From Actinomyces massiliensis 4401292 (GTDB lineage Bacteria; Actinomycetota; Actinomycetes; Actinomycetales; Actinomycetaceae), in assembly GCF_000269805.1 (NCBI RefSeq), contig NZ_JH711481.1:1914102-1978101 (forward strand): a DNA stretch of 64,000 nt. Reading direction: 5' to 3'. Under the pieces are notes generated by a model. It was given only the letters and a program-made list of their open reading frames with translations. It did not search any database and had not been told where the DNA came from. Of the stretch, positions 63,996-64,000 are shown piece after piece; position 1 is the first letter of the stretch; each line of letters starts with the position of its first letter. A program made the translations under genes and the position numbers.

Positions 63996-64000
63996 TTTGT

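Overview
The window is GC-rich, densely packed chromosomal DNA from an actinobacterium, most likely Actinomyces or a close relative. The evidence is the use of the actinobacterial PriA form of HisA, the runs infC-rpmI-rplT-tsnR, pheS-pheT and argCJBD-argR-argG, GTG starts with four-base overlaps, and many genes whose start codon lies 6-7 bases after a TANNNT -10 box (leaderless transcription). I see no phage, transposase, CRISPR array or tRNA. The species call is inference.

Layout. 1-8664: a surface-polysaccharide module (processive GT2 synthase, membrane-anchored jelly-roll protein, UDP-GlcNAc 2-epimerase, secreted DUF2334 deacetylase, Tat-type GH-A clan hydrolase lipoprotein), with hisD lying inside it. 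8687-15350: a RecQ helicase with a C-terminal phosphoribosyltransferase-like domain, a MarR regulator with an RGG-rich tail, CorA, and a CPA1 Na+/H+ antiporter. 15591-20289: hisC, hisB, an unknown gene, hisH, priA. 20302-23427 (minus): a phospholipid module (acyltransferase, CdsA, YnbA-like CDP-alcohol phosphatidyltransferase). 23549-27466: SseB-like protein, infC with a non-canonical ATC start and an attenuator-like leader, rpmI, rplT, tsnR.

27467-44410 is an accessory block between tsnR and pheST. It holds a two-component system with a DUF418 membrane protein, bounded by a duplicated 3' end of tsnR; a GT1 glycosyltransferase; a four-gene amino-acid ABC importer preceded by an 11-residue Cys-rich leader peptide; an MFS exporter with a divergent MerR regulator; an ATP-grasp enzyme; a frameshifted GrpB-family gene; and a MerR-controlled ABC-2 exporter. 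44613-62221: pheST, a flavodoxin, argC-J-B-D-R-G (no argF), an O-antigen-ligase-like gene, argH, and DNA-repair and methyltransferase genes. 62419-64000: tyrS, then a strong promoter that may begin an rRNA operon outside the window.

The most notable points are the Cys-codon leader peptide before the ABC importer, three intergenic arrays of one 22-bp tandem repeat, the tsnR 3'-end duplication flanking a sensor/regulator/DUF418 cassette, paired operator-like palindromes before the DUF418 gene, 11-bp direct repeats at the GT1 promoter, and a 128-bp element bounded by perfect 22-bp inverted repeats before hisC.
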